This document shows, in pieces, positions 4,767-7,151 of a stretch of 7,151 nt of DNA. The notes below the pieces were generated by a model, which was not told the origin of the DNA, searched no databases, and worked only from the letters and a program-made list of their open reading frames with translations. The stretch's first letter is position 1. Every line of letters starts with the position of its first letter. A program made the position numbers and the translations under genes. This DNA comes from CAZGVV01 sp964529155 (GTDB taxonomy: Bacteria; Pseudomonadota; Alphaproteobacteria; Rickettsiales; SXRF01). Where the stretch lies: NCBI GenBank assembly GCA_964529155.1, contig CAZGVV010000083.1:1-7151 (forward strand). Reading direction: 5' to 3'.

Positions 4767-6355
4767 GCGCCCCACTTTTACAGATTAAACAGCTGACAGT
4801 CGCTTTCTCCGGGCGGCCTGTCGTAGAAAACGTGTCGCTCTCTCTACAGGCGGGAGAAATGCTGGCGATTGTCGGCGAATCCGGCTCCGGCAAATCCATG
4901 ACTGCCCTTTCCGTGCTTGGCTTGTTGCCGGAAACCGCCACGGCGCAAGGAAGCATAGATTTTGAAGGCCAGGAATTACTGGGAGCGCCTGAATCCAAAT
5001 TACGGGCGGTGCGTGGCAAACGCATTGGCATGGTGTTTCAGGAACCGCTTTCTGCGCTAAATCCGCTGCATAGCATTGGCAAACAAATTGGGGAAGCGCT
5101 GAAGATTCATCACGGCCATGCATCGCCTGCCCGCATTGCCGAATTGCTGGAGCAGGTCGGGTTGGAATATATGCGCAACCGCCTCGATGCATACCCCCAC
5201 CAGCTCTCCGGCGGAGAACGGCAGCGCGTATTGATCGCCATTGCTATTGCCAATGATCCTGCAGTGCTGATTGCCGATGAGCCAACTACGGCGGTAGACG
5301 TGACAATTCAAAAAAAATTATTGGAATTGCTGAAGCGTCTGCAAACCGAGCACCGCATGAGCATCCTGCTGATCACCCATGATTTGCCCTTAGTGCGCCG
5401 TATGGCAGACCGCGTCGCAGTGATGCAGGCAGGGCATATGGTTGAGCAGGGAAGCGTTACAGACGTATTTGCCACACCCAAGCATCCCTACACCCAACAC
5501 CTGCTCGGAAGTGCGCCTAAAGGCACGGCAGCGCCATTGTCTGCGTCAGCGCCGACGGTAATGTCTTGTGAATCCGTACGGGTGACATTCCCCATTCGTG
5601 GTGGTTTGCTGCGGCGAAAAATAGGGGAAGTGGTAGCCGTGGACGGCATATCACTTGATATTCGTGCCGGTGAAACGTTAGGAATCGTGGGTGAATCGGG
5701 TTCCGGGAAATCCACGCTGGGTTTTGCGTTGCTCAAATTAATGCCAAGCGAGGGACGTATCGTGTTTCTCGGCCGCGACATGCAAACCATGCGCGGACCG
5801 GCACTGGTGACGCTGCGCAAACACATGCAGCCGGTGTTTCAAGACCCTTTCGGCAGCCTGAATCCGCGCATGACCGTAGCGCAAATCGTAGAAGAAGGGT
5901 TGAAAGTCCATGAGCCGCAACTGACCCCGCGCGAGCGATTACAGCGTGTGCGGGAAGCATTGGCGGAAGTGGGGTTGTCACCGGACATGGCAGATCGCTA
6001 TCCGCATGCGTTCAGTGGTGGCCAACGCCAACGTATTGGTATTGCACGGGCGGTGGTGCTGAAACCGAAATTCATCGTGCTTGATGAACCCACCAGCGCA
6101 CTGGATCTGTCCGTTCAGGCACAAATTGTTGCACTGCTTCGTAGCTTGCAGGCCTCTGCGGCCATTGCGTATTTATTTATCAGTCATGATTTTCGGGTGG
6201 TGCAGGCGGTGTCTCACCGCATTGCGGTGATGCGCCATGGGAAAATTGTGGAAGCAGGCGAGACGGCTCAGCTACTCAGCCATCCACAGCAGGATTATAC
6301 TAAAGCGCTGATTGATGCGGCGATGCTCAACGTCGCATCATTAAGGGCTGTTTAG
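4763..6355 (+). CDS. yejF: Peptide ABC transporter, duplicated ATP-binding protein (YejF type)
   Basis: A 530-residue fusion of two ABC ATPase domains, the length and layout of YejF of the YejABEF peptide/microcin C importer. NBD1: Walker A GESGSGKS (38-45), Q-loop Gln93 in VFQEPLSALNP, signature LSGGERQR (148-155), Walker B VLIADEP (168-174), His206 in ITHD. HPYTQHLL (241-248) is typical of oligopeptide-importer ATPases. NBD2: Walker A GESGSGKS (310-317), Gln360 in VFQDPFGSLNPR, signature FSGGQRQR (417-424), Walker B FIVLDEP (437-443), His475 in ISHD. All key residues are present in both halves, so both sites could hydrolyse ATP at the inner membrane. The GTG start overlaps the atpC TGA (GTGA) with no Shine-Dalgarno site, implying translational coupling. 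The permease and binding-protein genes are not in this window. GsiA-like glutathione importers also have fused ATPases, but the sequence reads closer to YejF. Confidence 0.93.
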   Translation: MSAPLLQIKQLTVAFSGRPVVENVSLSLQAGEMLAIVGESGSGKSMTALSVLGLLPETATAQGSIDFEGQELLGAPESKLRAVRGKRIGMVFQEPLSALNPLHSIGKQIGEALKIHHGHASPARIAELLEQVGLEYMRNRLDAYPHQLSGGERQRVLIAIAIANDPAVLIADEPTTAVDVTIQKKLLELLKRLQTEHRMSILLITHDLPLVRRMADRVAVMQAGHMVEQGSVTDVFATPKHPYTQHLLGSAPKGTAAPLSASAPTVMSCESVRVTFPIRGGLLRRKIGEVVAVDGISLDIRAGETLGIVGESGSGKSTLGFALLKLMPSEGRIVFLGRDMQTMRGPALVTLRKHMQPVFQDPFGSLNPRMTVAQIVEEGLKVHEPQLTPRERLQRVREALAEVGLSPDMADRYPHAFSGGQRQRIGIARAVVLKPKFIVLDEPTSALDLSVQAQIVALLRSLQASAAIAYLFISHDFRVVQAVSHRIAVMRHGKIVEAGETAQLLSHPQQDYTKALIDAAMLNVASLRAV

Positions 6356-6879
6356 CTATTCATCAACCGCACGATGTCATTGACCTTGGTGTCCACATGG
6401 CCACCGGAGCTGATGATACGCGCCAATTCACGGCGAAAGGCATGGTTGGCGATGCTACCCGGTTTTTTAGCCGATGCACGGCCATCTTCCGAGGTGGCTC
6501 GGTAGCGCACAAAAATGCGCTCACCGTTATTTTTTTCGTCGATCAAGGTGCGAATGGTTTGAAAAATCTCCAACGTTCTGGCATCGGGCTCGTTGGTGCT
6601 GACGCCAGCAGGGTAGCCTGCATGGGTGAAATGAACTTTAAGGCCAATACCGTGCTGGGTGGGAACGGGAATACGCTTATATTCTTTGCCGTTGAATTTT
6701 TCCTGCACCCAGGAAAGTATTTCGCGTGCCTGAAGTTCGCTTTCAGCGTTCCAAGGCAAATGATGGCCCGAGCGTGAGCAATGTACGGTAACAGCTTCGC
6801 CGGGGCAGCCTGCGGCGACAACTTTGATTTTTACATCTACATCGCCAATAACGGCGTGGTGGTAAGGCATCGTTTCCAT
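6352..6879 (-). CDS. Hypothetical protein, 175 residues
   Basis: I do not recognise a family. The protein begins METMPYHHAVIGDVDVKIKV and appears soluble, with no signal peptide or membrane segment. It has a His/Cys-containing stretch near the start (HCSRSGHHLPW, about residues 33-43), a central part with PTQHGIGLKVHFTHAGYPAG, a likely helix (DARTLEIFQTIRTLIDEKNN) and a basic C-terminal part (FRRELARIISSGGHVDTKVN). AGGA at 6889-6892 (minus strand) lies nine bases before the ATG and supports this start; a second ATG four codons in is possible. Its TAA overlaps the yejF stop by four bases in tail-to-tail orientation, so it is a separate transcription unit, probably driven from the AT-rich region beyond 6880. 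A 126-residue frame on the opposite strand (6397-6777) is judged a shadow. Confidence 0.72.
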   Translation of the reverse strand: METMPYHHAVIGDVDVKIKVVAAGCPGEAVTVHCSRSGHHLPWNAESELQAREILSWVQEKFNGKEYKRIPVPTQHGIGLKVHFTHAGYPAGVSTNEPDARTLEIFQTIRTLIDEKNNGERIFVRYRATSEDGRASAKKPGSIANHAFRRELARIISSGGHVDTKVNDIVRLMNS

Positions 6880-7032
6880 ATCACTGTTTCCTGTTAGAGG
6901 TGCAGATCTGAGATTAAAGGAAAAAGGTTAAAACGTATTTAATGAAATAACTGAAATTTCGGATAAAATTCAATAATAAAGTCCATTTTTTAATAACGCG
7001 TATTTGCCTATTTTTTTGAAAAATAATAATAA

Positions 7033-7126
7033 AATCAGAAATTAGCACAATAGCGCAAAAAATATTCCTCGCCAATTTTAGGAGAAATTCTCCTTATATA
7101 GTCATTTAACATAATAATTTCTGATT
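7033..7126. repeat. 12-base perfect inverted repeat pair
   Basis: AATCAGAAATTA (7033-7044) recurs as its reverse complement TAATTTCTGATT (7115-7126), with 70 bases between. It could be a protein-binding pair, the ends of a small element or a chance match; AT-rich sequence raises the chance of coincidence. No protein is encoded between the arms. Confidence 0.5.
7080..7094. repeat. Short palindrome, operator-like or hairpin
   Basis: AGGAGAA-A-TTCTCCT is a perfect 7+1+7 palindrome between the arms of the 12-base inverted repeat. As RNA it could form a six-pair hairpin with a three-base loop, but the bases after it (TATATAG) are not a T-run, so a terminator is unlikely. A dimeric regulator site is possible but unproven. 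Confidence 0.45.
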
Positions 7127-7151
7127 CAAGAGTTGATCGATAGGTAGAGAA

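Larger units (their letters stand above)
6880..7151. other. AT-rich intergenic region
   Basis: No credible gene is visible. GC content is about 26% by hand count over 6901-7080, a sharp drop from the coding part of the window. It must contain the promoter of the minus-strand gene; a possible minus-strand -35-like TTGAAT (complement of 6968-6973) has only a poor -10 downstream, so I do not call a promoter. It also holds runs of T (6986-6991, 7011-7017), a palindrome CAGATCTG (6903-6910) and the inverted repeats listed separately. What lies beyond the window end is unknown. Confidence 0.75.

Noticed and set aside
6397..6777. Plus-strand open frame of 126 residues
   Set aside because: It lies wholly inside the longer minus-strand gene, which has a ribosome binding site and a clean junction with yejF. 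The translated frame shows no recognisable domain.
7080..7094. Intrinsic terminator
   Set aside because: The hairpin is short and not followed by a T-run on either strand.

Overview
The window comes from a bacterial chromosome, most likely an alphaproteobacterium. The F1 ATP synthase genes run in the order atpA-atpG-atpD-atpC, and the AtpA C-terminus, AtpG and AtpD sequences read like alphaproteobacterial ones. Core genes have moderate to high GC (one 60-base stretch of atpD was hand-counted at about 62%). Order or genus cannot be decided from this sequence. A run of ten Ns inside atpD shows that this is a draft assembly or metagenome scaffold.

Layout, plus strand: the 3' end of atpA (1-579); atpG (586-1476); a small four-helix-bundle / 23S rRNA intervening-sequence-type protein gene (1477-1896) wedged between atpG and atpD; atpD (1945-3421, with an assembly gap near its 3' end); an unrecognised 114-residue protein (3427-3771); a lipoprotein with an Ala-Pro repeat (3795-4427); a short atpC (4449-4766); and a duplicated ABC ATPase of the YejF type (4763-6355) whose GTG start overlaps the atpC stop. 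On the minus strand, an unrecognised 175-residue protein (6879-6352) converges on yejF with a 4-base overlap. The last 270 bases are a very AT-rich intergenic region (about 26% GC over 6901-7080) containing inverted repeats.

The plus-strand genes are tightly spaced and no terminator is visible between them, so they could form one transcript. It would make the F1 part of ATP synthase (alpha, gamma, beta, epsilon) together with passengers that have no known role in ATP synthesis. The operon is therefore interrupted twice: once between gamma and beta by the four-helix-bundle gene, and once between beta and epsilon by two accessory genes.

The most interesting structure is the gamma/beta insertion. 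The small gene is bracketed by arrays of an 8-base unit (GATRATCM) in opposite orientation, at 1480-1513 and 1897-1931. In RNA the arms can pair over about 24 bp, and the only non-Watson-Crick positions are G-U wobbles and one bulged base. This matches the layout of the intervening sequences known in some bacterial 23S rRNAs (a stem with the same protein family encoded in the loop), but here it sits in a messenger RNA for an essential complex. It may be a mobile or processed RNA element that separates the gamma and beta messages.
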